DNA from: Nymphaea colorata
Taxonomy: Eukaryota > Streptophyta > Magnoliopsida > Nymphaeales > Nymphaeaceae
Length of the DNA: 64,000 nt
Assembly: GCF_008831285.2 (NCBI RefSeq)
Contig: NC_045142.1
Location: 14,511,354 to 14,575,353 of the forward strand
Reading direction: 5' to 3'
Shown here: positions 45,821-58,755 of the stretch, in pieces
Position numbering within the stretch: position 1 is the stretch's first letter
Layout of the letters: every line of letters starts with the position of its first letter
Program-made: the position numbers and the translations under genes
The notes under the pieces: generated by a model
Databases searched by the model: none
Seen by the model: the letters and a program-made list of their open reading frames with translations, nothing else
Told to the model about the DNA's origin: nothing

Positions 45821-48800
45821 CCCTCCCTCAAGTCGTGCATGGTTTTGCACCATGTACAACTTGCCTTTTAGAAACCAGAATCGTTCCTTTGTTAATCCTT
45901 TTGTAAATAAGTCTGCAACTTGTTCATCTGTACGAACATAAATAGGCTGAATCTCATTGTCTTCCACTTTTTGTCTAACAAAGTGTTGATCAATCTCAAT
46001 GTGCTTTGTTCGACCATGTTGTATGAGATTAAAGGCAATGTTAATAGCGCTTTGATTATCGCACATTAACATTGACGTTTTAATCTTTTCTCCAATGTCT
46101 TCTAGCAAATGTCTAACCCATGTAACTTCAGCAGTACCTGCAGCCATGCATCTGTATTCAGCTTCAGTGCTGGATCTTGCTACTGCCTTTTGCTTTCGAC
46201 AACTCCAAGACACAAGATTACGTCCAATGAAAATACAAAAACCAGAAATTGACTTTCTTTGATCGGGATCTTCAGCCCAATCTGCATCTGTGAATGTCAT
46301 AAGTTGATGTCCAGTAGTTATATTTTCACTCTTACCATAAACTAAGCCACCTCCTGCTGTCCCTTTAAGATATCTTAATATTCTTTTGACAGCATCCATG
46401 TGAGTATCTCTAGGTGCATGCATAAATTGAGATACTTGATTCACAACATATATAATATCTAGTCTAGTAAATGTAAGATATTGAAGTGCCCCAACAATAC
46501 TTCGATATTGCGTAGGATCTTCATATAACTCCCCATCCTGAGCACTTAGTCTTTGATTTAGAACACTAGGAGTTCCAACAGGCTTACAATCAGACATACC
46601 TGACTTTTTCAGCAGATCCAACTTGTATTTCTGTTGTGTCAATGTGAGGCGATTATTGTTTCTATCAATCTCCACTCCAAGAAAGAATCTTAAATCACCA
46701 AGCTCTTTCATTTTGAAGTTTTGCATCACCAAAACTTTAGCTTCTTCTATGTGTTTTTTTGAATTGTCTGTGATAACAATATCATCAACATATATAAGAA
46801 GTAAAGTAAATATGTTTTCCTTTCGATAAATGAAAAGAGAGTGATCTAGAGGACATCTCTGAAAACCACATTCTTGAATCTTGCAGGAGAAACTGTCAAG
46901 CCACGAACGTGAGACCTGTTTAAGTCCATAAATAGATTTTCTTAGTTTGCAAACCCATGCATGAGAGTCTCCTTTCGTGTATCCTGCAGGTTGTTCCATA
47001 TATACTTCCTCCCTTAAATCACCATGAAGAAAAACATTCTTCACGTCCATTTGATGTAGTCTCAATCCATATTCAACTGCCAATGATATAATCACGCGAA
47101 TTATTCCCATTTTGATCACAGGGCTGAATGTCTCAACATAATCTTCTCCATATTGTTGTGTAAACCCTTTTGCTACTAACCTTGCTTTGTGTCTTTCTAT
47201 GCTTCCGTCAGGTTTGTATTTAATTTTGTATACCCATTTGGAGCCCACTACGTTTTTTTCGTGTGGCCTCGGAATGATCTCCCATGTTCCACATTCATGC
47301 AAGGCATCCATTTCTTCTTTCATTGCCTTTCTCCAATGATGTGATTTTGATGCTTGATCAAATGAAGTAGGTTCTTCCTCCTTGCCAACTTTTGCCATGA
47401 ATAACTGAAAATCAAGTGATAAAGAATCATAGCTAACCCACCTGTGAATGGGATGACGAATGCGTTGGGATTTTCTAAGGTGGGGCATGTTGTCTTCTTC
47501 ACTGTGAGCATCTCTGTCCCTTAGTCATCGACTGTAGATAAGACCCGAATACCGATGTGCATCGTTGCTCTGTTCTTCATTATTGCTTTCGTGATGACTC
47601 GATGACTGTGTTGGATCTTCTTGATTTTCACTTTGAGCCATATCCGACGGTTGTATTGCTCTCTCTGGATCTTCATTTTGAGGCACATCATTTTCTATAA
47701 CAGGATCTGCATTGAATAACTGTGTACTGGTCCACAGATCATAAGATTCAATGGTCATAGGCATTTCATTTGTATTATCAAAACTATGTTTATAAAAAAT
47801 GACATTTCTTGAAGTTTTGATACGTTTAGTTGTTGGATCATAGCATCGAAAACCTTTATATTCATCAGCATATCCAACGAATCTACATTGAATAGCTTTG
47901 TCTTGAAACTTGTTCCTCAAGTTAGCATCAACGTGAACATAGCATACACAACAAAAAACCTTCAAGTTCTTGTAATCAGGTTGTTTGCCTAAGAGTGTAA
48001 AATATGGCGATTTAGACATCAAGAGTGTCATAGGCAAACATTTTATTATGTATACAGCAGTATGGAAGGCTTCAGTCCACAAGGAAATGAGCATATTAGT
48101 ATCATGCATCATGCTCATGGCGCTTTCAACTATATGTCGATGTTTCCGCCCAACTACACCATTTTGTTGTGGTGTGTAAGGGCAGGAAATTTGTCTAGTT
48201 ATCCATTTTTCACGTAGAAATTCAATAAAATCAAGCGAGGAATATTCTCCCCCTCCATAACATTGAAAATGCACCACATTGGATGAAAATTTAGTTTGAA
48301 TCATGGCATAGAAATTTTGAAATATGTGGGGTACTTCTGATTTGTGTTTCATGAAGTAAATCCAGGTGAAACGTGAGTAAGAGTCAATGAATAAGACATA
48401 ATATCTTGACCCAGACATGAAATCAATAGGAGCTGACCCCCATACATCAGAAAAAATAATTTCAAAAGGTTTGGAAGCCCTTTGATTTATATTATGGAAA
48501 GGTAAAACATGACTCTTACAAAGTCCACAACTTGAACATTTTTTGACACTTGAAGTAAGAGGTAAGCTTGATCTTGGAATGAGACTATCTGTGACAAGTT
48601 TTTCAATGAAATGTTGACCACAGTGTCCTAGCCGACTATGCCATAAATCAGACTCCAAAAATTGGTTAGGGCCCCTTACTTTTGATTGAAAATGGCAAGA
48701 ACTTGGCACTGATGACGCATTATGAGAAAGAGAAAATGTCTTCAATCCTATATCAAAAGTGGATGAATCCTTGGGTAGACATTCCTTGAGGATGTACATA

Positions 48801-50067
48801 TTCCCTTGACGCTCCCCTCTAGCAAACATTTTCTTCGTTTGGAGGTCCTTGACATAGACAAAAGAAGGTGTGAATTCAACAGAAGAGCTTGTATCATCAA
48901 TGAGTTTAGAAATGGATATGATGTTCTTTTTGATATTGGGAGCAAGAACAACATTAGACAGTGATAGAGACGAGGATGACAATGGAATATGTGCATTTCC
49001 AATATGTGTAATGGGATGAGATTTTCCATCACCTGTTATAATGCAACTTCTACCGTAATGAGGGGATAAGTTCGTCAATTTACCTGCATTTCCTGTCACA
49101 TGAGTAGCTGCACCTGAATCCAAGAACCATTCTCCCTGCTCATTTTGCTTTATAGTCAACTTTGAGAATGCGGTCATCAATAGCTGTTGCATATCTTCAG
49201 CGGTGGATTTAAAACTTTGTCTCCCTTGTTTATAATCATGTCTTACCCCTTTGTTTTTATTTTGAGGATTAAACCAACATTGTGCCTTCATGTGCCCTTT
49301 CTTGTTGCACTGAAAACAAATTGGTATTTTTCTTGAAGTATCCAAAGGAGACATACCTTGGTTATGTGGTGTTGGTAGAATGCCACGACCACCATGGTTG
49401 GAGTTCCCATGGCTCTTTTCATATTCATTTCGTGTTGGAGAAGTTTACCTTGTAGTTCGTTGAAGGAAGGTAGAACAGGAAGGACCTCAAGAGCTGTAAT
49501 AAAAACATGATAATCATGCCCAAGTCCATTCAAGGTTTGCTGCACCTTTTCCTTATCAGAAATGTTATTCCCTGAGGCAGCAAGTTGGTCTGCGACGGCC
49601 TTAATACGCCCCAAATAATCCATGATAGACGTTGAACCTTTGCTCAAATTCTGAAATTCTTTCTTTAAGTACATAATTCGTGCTTCTGATATTTGGGAAA
49701 AGGTATCAGCAAGGGTTTCCCATAATTCTTCTGTAGTACAATCATCAGAAACTGAAAGTAACACTTGTTGAGATAAAGTGGACAAAATATATGCAACCAG
49801 ACTTTGGTCACGTCTCATCCACATAGCATGTTCAGGATTGCTGTCTTCATGAACAACAATAACTTCTCCTGCCTCATTTTTTATTTCCTATAAAACGGAT
49901 ATTGGTGGAGCCTTTGTTGAACCATCGAGATGTCCAAAGAGGCCTTGACTTCTTATGAAAGACATGATTTGCCTTTTCCAGATCAGATAATTCTCATGGT
50001 TGAGTTTTTCGCTAATAAGGTGAGGAAGAAAACTTGAGGACATGCCAGAATGCGAAAGGTTTTCCAT
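45815..50067 (-). pseudogene. copia element 2 gag-pol, nearly complete
   Basis: Gag starts at 50067 (MENLSHSGMSSSFLPHLISE); it has one stop near 49890 and one frameshift near 49410. The zinc knuckle CFQCNKKGHMKAQC follows, then protease WFLDSGAATHVTG, integrase (LWHSRLGHCGQ, CSSCGLC; core FSDVWGSAP, PQQNGVVGRKHR), RT (GSKWVYKIKYKPDGSIERHK, LLIYVDDIVITD) and RNase H (TFTDADWAEDPDQRKSISGF, HIEIDQHFVRQKV). Pol is open apart from one TGA at 47525. In the integrase core the second catalytic Asp is lost: the sequence is CYGGGEY where relatives have SDGGGEY. It lies antisense within the presumed helicase intron. Confidence 0.9.
45821..45832 (-). promoter_or_regulatory. polypurine tract of copia element 2
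   Basis: Minus strand CTTGAGGGAGGG abuts the LTR start TGTTAAAAT. Confidence 0.85.
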
Positions 50068-50276
50068 GACAACAGAAAGGAATGGTATATAGGTAAAAGA
50101 TGAGAGGGAAAGAAGACACGATATAACAAGATGTGTCCTTAGGTAAGCAAGAAGAAAAAGGAACAACAATTGCGCAAGAGAAAGGTAAATTCAGGATAGA
50201 GACAAGATGAGAAAAGAGTTCTAACCAGATCAGACCTGTTTGGGCATTTCGTTTGGTAGAGATAACGTAACATGGC

Positions 50277-50288
50277 GCTCTGATACCA
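50277..50288 (-). promoter_or_regulatory. primer-binding site of copia element 2
   Basis: Minus strand TGGTATCAGAGC, a perfect match to the initiator-Met tRNA site, directly follows the LTR end GATTTCTATCA. Confidence 0.92.
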
Positions 50289-50337
50289 TGATAGAAATCT
50301 AGCACCAATATCTGTAACCAGAAAACAATACTCACGC

Positions 50338-50400
<63 letters not shown>

Positions 50401-50602
50401 AAAAAGAAACTGAGGAGAAGAAGCCTTTGTCAAAATGGTTTGCACGGCCTCTATTTATAACAAGGATATTAACTACAACATAGAATCCTAGGAGACTCTT
50501 CATATGTTACAAGGACATTAAATATCTTAACACATTCTACAAGGAGGTGGAATCCTAAGAGACTCCTCTTCAACGTGCTGGTAAAGGATTTATATTTTAA
50601 CA
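50289..50602 (-). mobile_element. 5' LTR of copia element 2, internally deleted
   Basis: Same ends as the 3' LTR (TGTTAAAATATAAATCC...TTTCTATCA), but only 314 bp: the block of subrepeats present at ~45525-45675 in the partner is missing. The (GA)n run is longer here (50342-50398). TATA-like TTATAAATAG lies at 50451-50460 on the minus strand. The outer flank GAGGG at 50603-50607 is the perfect TSD. Confidence 0.9.
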
Positions 50603-53600
50603 GAGGGTAGCTTGCTATATCAGTCATCTAACGCCCTTTGTTTAGTTGCTGCATATACAAGATTTCTGGTGATGATTGTGGATATCATTACAACAAGATA
50701 GCATGTTATGAACGTTTAATGTGTTAATATTGTTGTTCATTTTGAATGTTTTACTGTTGAAAGTTGATATGCAAAATTTTTGCTATGGAAAAATGTTTAT
50801 GTTTTTGTTGTTGAGTCTATGTTTAATGGTCCATTTATTGGTTTTGTTGTCTTTTCTTTTGGGTTGGGGGGCAGGTGTTATGATGTGCCTTAATGTGCAT
50901 GTCCCATCTAGCCTTTTGTTCAATTCACCACTTTAGCTGTCGAGCGCTTTTGGCAATATAGTGAAGAATTGAGGTACATGCCTACATGGTAACTTTATCT
51001 GGTAGAGTATAGGTGTTTAGGCTCAATAAAATCTTAAATCATGTTGGACGTGGGGAGCTGCATGTTTAGGGTGCGGCATTGATATGTGTACATTCACGTG
51101 AAACCTCAAAACTGTATTTTCTAAAATAAAAAAGAGAAAAGGAAAAGAAAGTAGTGGAAAGGAGAAATAAAAGAACGAACACACGAAAAGAGAAACAAAG
51201 AAATACCTGCAGATAAAATGAGAAACGAGAAGGTCAAACCCTTCTTCGTTCCATATTCCTAACACAAAATTAAGGGGGCCCATCTCCGTTACATGTTAAG
51301 GAGATAAAAGAAAAGTAACACTCCCTTCCATTCCATCCTTGTATTTATAAGGGATAGTAAGGGGAGGGCCCATGACATGTAGACTTAGGAATATCAAAGG
51401 AAATGTAAAATTAGTAACATTTGCCCTTCCATCTTGTGTTTGCCTATGTGTCAAAGGGATAGGATAGAGAAGGGCCCTTTTGCCAACATGTTGGGGATTT
51501 TTCCTCTTTTTCCTCTTTGTTGACCATTTTGAAAAGAGAGAAAAGCGGTGAGGTGTTTTCTCTCTCTCACAGTCTCACTCAAGGAAGCCACACCTAAGGG
51601 GCAATTGAACCAATGGTACCAAGAACTCTGCGATTTGCAAGAATCTGATTAAACCTCAATACTAGAATTCCAGCTTTTTGCTTTTGAAGTTTAAGATCAA
51701 TCCATAACAAGCATTCAAGATTCTGACTGCAGTTTATACAAATAAGAAAGAACCACTAGTAGTTGCTAACAAGTAACAATCAAGAGCTTCATCCATGATA
51801 GGTTTCTCAGTCACCAAATATAGGTTAAGCACCCTTAGTTCTGAAGAGCAACTATGTAAGTTTGGGCTTCACTTGAGTTGAGGGTTGAAAGTTATGGCCT
51901 TAGAAAATTGGTGGCCAAGAAGTCGACCTAAGGCCAAAAAGTGGCTAAAAATGCCTCAAGAAAATAATCAGATTGCTCAAATCGCTCTCTTATCTTCATC
52001 TTCATGCACATATGGGACCCTCATTAGGATGCAAGGTCTCATATCTTGGCTGAGGGGATCAACCAATGGGAAGTCAGCTAGGTGAAACCACCAAAAGAGA
52101 GGAAAGGAGACAAAGAGTGAGAAATGCGTAAGGTTATCAACCTAGCTTAGAAGGATGCTGATATAAAGACATAGCTAAGGCCTTTGAAGGCCAATTTCGG
52201 GCAGGTAGATTGTGTAGGTTGGATGATAGGAACATGCTTCCTGACTGTAGGATTGTCTGGATGGCCAACTAGGATTGACAAGGATGCCTTAGCTGGGTTG
52301 GCATTGGTGGAAGAATTTTGTCTTAGCCAAAGACTCAGATGAGGTTGCTTGCAAATGTTGTCAGTTGTAATTAAGGAAATTGTGGAGCTGAGATGGATGA
52401 AGCCGTCGGTTGTGAGGGATAATGGAAGTTCCAAAAGGTGGCGTAGGCAGTCATTGATGCCATAAGTTGTTATGCTAGGGGTTGTTGGACTGCTCAAAGG
52501 TGCAAGTGATCAGGAATCTACCATGGTTGGCGCTACCGAATAAATGCAACATGGAGGTGGAATGGGTGGTTAGGCTGATAGCAAGAAGTGGTTGTGCTGG
52601 TGGTTTCAAGAATGTGATCGGTGGCCAAGGCGAGCTTCAATGGTTCAAAGCCAAGGTTGATGCACCTTACTCAGTTATTTAAAAAGGTTGCTGCTGATGT
52701 GCATTGCAAGCAAGGTGATGACCAAGATTTTGACGGTGGCAAAGGTGATTGTCAGAGGGGTCTTGGCAGCACGTGGTAAAGGTGGAGAGTGGTTGGCAGG
52801 GTTATGAACTTGTCCATATCATGTGATTTCTTGCTGTTTAGGAACAGTGCCGAGGATGACAGGAGGTCTATCTACCAAAGGTTGAGGTGAGGCAGGCTAT
52901 GGAAGCATTCTTGTGTCTCTTCCAAAAGCTCGAAGCACAAAACTGTCAAAACATAAGGAAAAGAGATGTTTATTGCTTCGGGTGGCTTCAGACATAAGAT
53001 GGGAAGATACCATTTCTTAGAGACTAAAATCTAGATGTCACATTTCTATGTGAATTACATGTTTATAGAGGGGCTATCAGTTGCACTAGTTAGCCTCACT
53101 TAGAATTGCAGGTTTTCATAGAAGGAAAAGGCTTTTAGAGCTGCCATATTATTAGCTTAACCTGTTAGTGTTCCTCCGATGTGGCTTCTAGACATCTGAT
53201 AAATACAATGAAACATCAATTTATCACAAACATGCACCATCATCATTTGCCAAATAGGCATTAGTAACGCAAGAAAATTAGATATTTTGTCACCAATTAT
53301 CATCAACAATCAATCTTCTGATGGCTTGCGCGTTATCATAATCATTAGTATGATAAAAACTCTAATTATCATCAGTCACCATTTGTTAATGCACTTTTAA
53401 GTTTTAACTTTTAACCCTTTTTATTCTTTGGATCATGATGATGATAGAAGCAAACATGTATCTACAATGCGTAACAGCCTTAGATCAGAATGCTTATTAT
53501 AAATGATAAAGTGCGTGTTGATGATTAATATGAAATTTTTAATGCTTATGTCATCCCTTTGTAAGTCTCCATTCCATGAACACAATTAATAAACATGAGG

Positions 53601-53657
53601 ATCTTGCTCTTTACTTGGCCTATTACATATACATGTTAAAGGTAAATATAGAGTATA
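50603..53657. other. intron or intergenic sequence between two copia elements, no gene seen
   Basis: The sequence is AT-rich with no domain on either strand. The open frames at 51023-51283 (-) and 52147-52497 (-) have no family signature. Around 51300-51600 there are repeated words (GGGCCCATG, AGGGCCC) that might belong to an old LTR. Two related words (AATTATCATCAACAATC and AATTATCATCAGTCACC) occur near 53290-53390. I support no feature. Confidence 0.45.
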
Positions 53658-53662
53658 GACTA

Positions 53663-53827
53663 TGATGAGATTAGAAAGAATAATCTTTGATTAACAACGA
53701 AATCTGCCCTAACTCCTCTTTATATAGACTAGAGGAGAGAGAGAAGTTACAAGAGAAACATCTAAAGGAAAAGTTATTACAAAAGTACCCTCTTAAACGT
53801 AAAACTGAATATAAACACATCTTAACA
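53663..53827 (-). mobile_element. 3' LTR (165 bp) of copia element 3
   Basis: Minus strand TGTTAAGATGTG...TCTAATCTCATCA. The outer flank GACTA (53658-53662) is repeated at 58921-58925. It differs from the 5' copy by a single substitution that I can see (CGT against CCT near 53802). It contains a TATA box, CTATATAAAG on the minus strand at 53718-53727. 165 bp is very short for a copia LTR. The polypurine tract (minus CAACTTGAGGGGGAG) follows internally at 53828-53842. Confidence 0.93.
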
Positions 53828-53834
53828 CTCCCCC

Positions 53835-56800
53835 TCAAGTTGGAGCGTATATGTCAAATAGGCTCAACTTGGAACAGCAGCTTTGGAATGGTCCCCTTGC
53901 AAGAGCCTTAGTAAAGATATCAGCCGTTTGCCCTGTAGTTGAAATGTGTGAGGTACTTACAAACCCCTTTTGAATCATGTCTCTAGTATAGTGACAATCT
54001 ACTTCAACATGCTTGGTTCTTTCATGAAAAGCCGGATTATTAGCAATAAACAGTGCAGCTTTGTTATCACATAACAGTTGCATAGGAAGAGGCACTTCGA
54101 CAGTAAGATCCAACATCAGGGATCTAACCCACATAACTTCAGCAGTACCCTGAGCCATAGCTCTATACTCAGATTCTGCACTTGATCTGGCAACCACAGT
54201 TTGCTTCTTACTCTTCCATGTAACCAAGTTGGATCCAATAAACACACAAAATCCAGTAGTGGATTTTCTGTCTGAGGGGCATCCTGCATAGTCGGCATCA
54301 ACATACACAGATATAGTGAGTGAGGTACCATTCTGAAAGAAGAGTCCCGTTCCTGGTGAATTCTTTAGATACCTAAGAATCATCATAGCAGCATCCCAAT
54401 GAACTTTCTTGGGCTTATCCATAAATTGACTCACTCTGCTAACAGCATAGGCAATGTCAGGTCAAGTAACAGTGATGTATAGGAGCTTCCCAACAATCCC
54501 TCTATACTGTCTCGCATCAACATCTTCAGTATCATCATCATACAAGCGGGTATTGATATCCATAGGCGTGGATGCAGGCCGACACCCCAGCATCCCTGTC
54601 TCTTGCAAAACATCAGTAACGTATTTCCTCTGGCACATGATAAGGCCCTTTTGATTTCTGGCAAACTCAATACCAAGGAAATAACGTAGTTCACCAAGGT
54701 CCTTGGTGACAAAGTGTTGTCCAAGGACATCCTTGATGTTGGAAATCCCCTGATCATCATCCCCTGTAACAATGATATCATCAACATAAACAAGAACTAT
54801 CACCGTACCTGTAGAAGTCTTCTTGACAAAGAGGGAATGGTCGGCCGAAGAACGTCTGAAGCCCTCATTCTCAATATTCTCTGACAATTTCTGAAACCAA
54901 GCTCGAGGACTCTGTTTCAGACCATAAATCGCCTTTCGCAATCTGCACACTTTCTGACACTCCCCCTCAGCAACAAACCCTGGTGGTTGCTGCATATACA
55001 CTTCTTCATGTAAGTCACCATAGAGAAAGGCATTTTTGACATCAAGCTGTGAGAGGGACCAATTCTTGCTGACAGCCACAGCAAGGAGAATCCGTAAGGA
55101 AGCATGTCGTGCCACAGGAGAGAAGGTATCATAATAATCAACCCCATAAGTTTGGGTATAGCCTTTTGCAACCAGACGAGCCTTATATCTGTCAATACTG
55201 CCATCTGCTCGGTATTTGATAGTAAAGACCCATCTGCAACCAACAATGGCTGCATCAGCTGAAGGAGTAACAAGTGTCCAGGTGCCTCTAGACTGAAGAG
55301 CATCCATCTCTTCTTGCATAGCTGCTGCCCATTTGGGATCAGAGAGAGCATCCATGGGATTCTGTGGAAGAGCAATAGCCGACAGCCCCTTGACAAACTG
55401 TCGGTACATAGGGGTGAGTCTATCCATGGATAAATGACCAGAGATAGGATGCAAAGTGCAACTGCGTTTGCCTTTCCTTTGAGCAATGGGCACATCAAGT
55501 TCATTAGGAGCAGGAACGTGCTCGTGACATACTCCTATGTCATCATTACATAAAACATTGTCAGTTGAGTTTGTGTCAGGAATTACCTTGGGCGTGCTGG
55601 GTGAAGGCACAGGTGCACATTGAACAGGCGCAGCAGGCTTAGTACGACGTTGGTAGACAGCCCCAAAACGTGGATCAACTGGGTTTGGACAACTCATGAG
55701 AGGTAGAGAAAATTGGACTTCATCATTTAATTCAGGCGCCCTTAATTGAGTTCCATTTGGGGAGAAGAAAGAGGTTGATTCAAAAAATGTAACATCAACA
55801 CTCACATAATACCGACGAGTAGAAGGATCATAACAGCGATATCCCTTTTGAGTGCGGGAATAACCAACAAAGATCGTTTTGATGGCCCGAGGAGACAACT
55901 TATCTCGCCCAGGACCAAGCAACTGAACAAAGGCAACACATCCAAAAACACGAGGTGGAACAGAAAACAAGTCTCTGTCAGGAAAGAGGACAGAGATAGG
56001 AATAAGGTCTCCCAACACAGATGACGGCATACGATTAATAAGATAGCATGCTGTGAGAACAGCATCGCCCCAGTAAGAATGGGGAACATGGCTATGTATG
56101 ATAATGGTTCTGGCAACATCAAGAATATGACGGTGTTTCCGTTCAGCAACCCCATTTTGTTGGGAGGTATAGGCACAAGAAGTTTGGTGGATGATACCCT
56201 TATCCCTGAAAAATTGTTCCAAAGAGGAAGCACAGAACTCAAGAGCATTGTCAGAGCGCACAATTTTGACACAAGTATCAAACTGAGTCAGAATTTCATT
56301 GATAAAATTTTTGATTACATGACCTACTTCAGATTTATGCTTCATAAGAAAAACCCAACTAACACGACTATAGTCATCGACAGCAACAAGATAATATCGA
56401 TGACCTTGAAGAGCAGGTGTACGACTCGGACCCCAAACATCAAAATGAAGTAACTCAAACACAGAATGGCTACTTCGACTGGGCCGCGGAGGAAAGGATG
56501 ACCGATGGTGTTTGCCCAACTGACAAGACTCGCATTGAAAAGAGGACTTAGGAGACAGCTGAGGAAGAACATGCAGCAGTTTCTGAAACGGTAGATGTCC
56601 AAAACGTAAATGCCAAGTATAAGCCGAGGATGAGGACGACCCTGCAGAGGTAGACCCAGCAAAGGGAAAGGGATGCACTAGCCTGTAAAGACCTCCCTGT
56701 TCACGGCCACTGCCAATCACCCTGCCCGTCAGTATATCCTGAAACACAAGAGAAGAGGAGTCAAATATCGCACGACAGTTTAAATCTCTGGTAATCTGAC

Positions 56801-58040
56801 TGATAGATAGTAGGCTATGTGGGAATTCTGGTGCATGAAGAACATGTTGCAATGGTAATGATGAAGTAAGTTGGACCTCTCCAAGTCCAACAACGGGAGA
56901 ATATTTGCCATCTGCTAGAATAACCGAGCGACCAGGTGGAGTAGGGACATAAGAAGTAAACTGTGCCTTGTCTCCACAGAGATGTGTCGATGCACCCGAA
57001 TCAATGAGCCAATCTGTAGTGTCAGAATACATACCAGATGAAGATGCACTGGCAGCAGTAGTGATAGTAGAGGTGGTCGGATCAGGAGCTTGTTGAGGTC
57101 TATCTCCAATCAAGTGTCTCAACTGAGAGATAATATCATCTGCACGTAACTCACTGGAGGAAACAAGATGCTGAGTCTTAGGCTGCTCTGGAGAATCAGT
57201 AAAAACAGTCTGATTGGCAACAGCTGGACGACCATGTTTCTGCCAACACTTATCCACAGTGTGACCAATGCGATGACAAAACTGACATACTGGGCGCGAA
57301 GGGGTATTGCCACGGCCACGGTATCCTCGTCCTCTGGCAAAGAGGGACCCACCTCTGCCACGAGTAGCAAGCATAGCAGAAGTGGTATCAAGAACAGTCG
57401 ATGAAGGGATTGGAATTCTGCTTAGCCTACTATAAGCTTCATCAATAGGAGGAATCGAGGGACTAGTGAGCATCTGATTCTTTGCTGATTCATAAACAGA
57501 GTCTAATCCAGACAGAAATACTCCGACCATAAGCATATCTCTGTATGCCTTCTGTTGTTCACACTTACAGGCAGGAAAGTAGCTGTTTAGTCTCTCAAAC
57601 ATGGACTTGAGACTAGAATAATAAGTATGTAGAGGGCGACCATCTTGGCGCATCTGATGAATATCATGATGAAGCTGCATAATTCTGGTTTCATTCCTTG
57701 CTTGTGAATAGGTGGCTGCAAGGGAATCCCACATATCCTTTGCACTTTCCTTATGCAGGACTTCATTGGCAATGTCTTGAGTAAGAGTACCAACAATCCA
57801 TACCATAACCAACGAATTATCTTTAAACCAAGTAGTATATTTTCCTACCTTCTGTACGGGCTCGGGCTCCAATATAAGATGTTCCTTCTCATGAGCGATC
57901 AAGGTTCTTTTTACTTGCATGGCCCACATCTCGTAATTACCCCCATCCATTTTGGTGATAAAGCTGGAAAATGGGGAACTCTTCATCTCTCCCGACGACA
58001 CAAAAGAAGAGTTATTAGCGCCGCTGCTAATTTCAGACAT
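53835..58040 (-). pseudogene. copia element 3 gag-pol, one stop from complete
   Basis: ATG at 58040 (MSEISSGANNSS) starts a single frame of ~1400 codons, broken only by a TGA at 54462. It lies in VT*PDIAYAVSR, where relatives have Arg, so CGA to TGA decay is likely. In order: gag of ~230 residues, an RG-rich patch, zinc knuckle CQFCHRIGHTVDKC (~252), and protease WLIDSGASTHL (~346). Integrase zinc region WHLRFGHL/CESCQLGKH (~480-515) and core HFDVWGP, RSDNALEF, NGVAERKHR keep all three acidic residues. RT has LVYVDDIIVTGDDD and RNase H has VYVDADYAGCPSDRKSTTGF. It has the least damage of any element in the window and is antisense to the helicase exon. Confidence 0.93.
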
Positions 58041-58129
58041 CGCTCAACACAATGGAGGAAACCGAGCCACGGAATAGGAAGTGCAGGCAAAATGAAGACA
58101 ATCACATATCGAAAGACAACATGCTGATC

Positions 58130-58743
58130 ATGAAGCAGTTAACACGGGCAGCAATCCATAAGTCTGATCGGCTGGAAGAGGCAACAACAGAACTGAACGA
58201 AGACTGATTACCAGAGGCGACAGCGAAGACGCTGAGAGGAAAATCAGCGTGCAGAGCAGCGGCGGAGTAGAGGAGGCGATGCAGCGAAGACGCTGAGAAG
58301 AAAATCAGCGTGCAGGGCAGCGGCGGAGCAGAGGAGAGTGGTGGAGACAGCAGAGGCGATGCAGCGTGCAGCGGCGATTCAGCGGCAGCGGAGAAGCAAC
58401 AGTGACAGACGGCGGCGGCGGGCGGAGGTGACAGCCACGGCGGGCAGCGGCGAAGATGACTGCAACAGCGGACGGAGGCGTCGGGCGGAGAAGACAGCAA
58501 CGGGCGGAGGCGTCGGGCGGAGAAGACAGCAACGGGCGGAGGCGTCGGGTGGAGAGGTCAGCGACGGGCGGAGGCGTCGGGTGGAGAGGTCAGGACAGCG
58601 ACTGGCAGAGGCGTCGGGTGGAGAGGTCAGCGACGGGCGGAGATGGGTGGACACGAGCGGGTGGAGGAAGCGCAGCGATGGGCGCGGTCAGGCGGCGGGC
58701 GGCGCCGCTCAATCGGCGCGCCAAGGAGGAGGAGACGGCTGCT
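58130..58743. repeat. GC-rich minisatellite leader of copia element 3
   Basis: Between the primer-binding site and gag lies ~600 bp of GC-rich tandem repeats. At about 58205-58325 a ~60-bp unit (GCGAAGACGCTGAGA..AAAATCAGCGTGCAG) occurs twice. At about 58463-58630 a ~32-bp unit (GGCGGAGGCGTCGGGCGGAG..) occurs about five times. Open frames exist on both strands through it (e.g. 58338-58787 +), but they are Arg/Gly- or Ser/Pro-repeats and not convincing genes. Confidence 0.85.
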
Positions 58744-58755
58744 GCTCTGATACCA
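58744..58755 (-). promoter_or_regulatory. primer-binding site of copia element 3
   Basis: Minus strand TGGTATCAGAGC, a perfect initiator-Met tRNA match, next to the LTR end AATCTCATCA. Confidence 0.93.
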
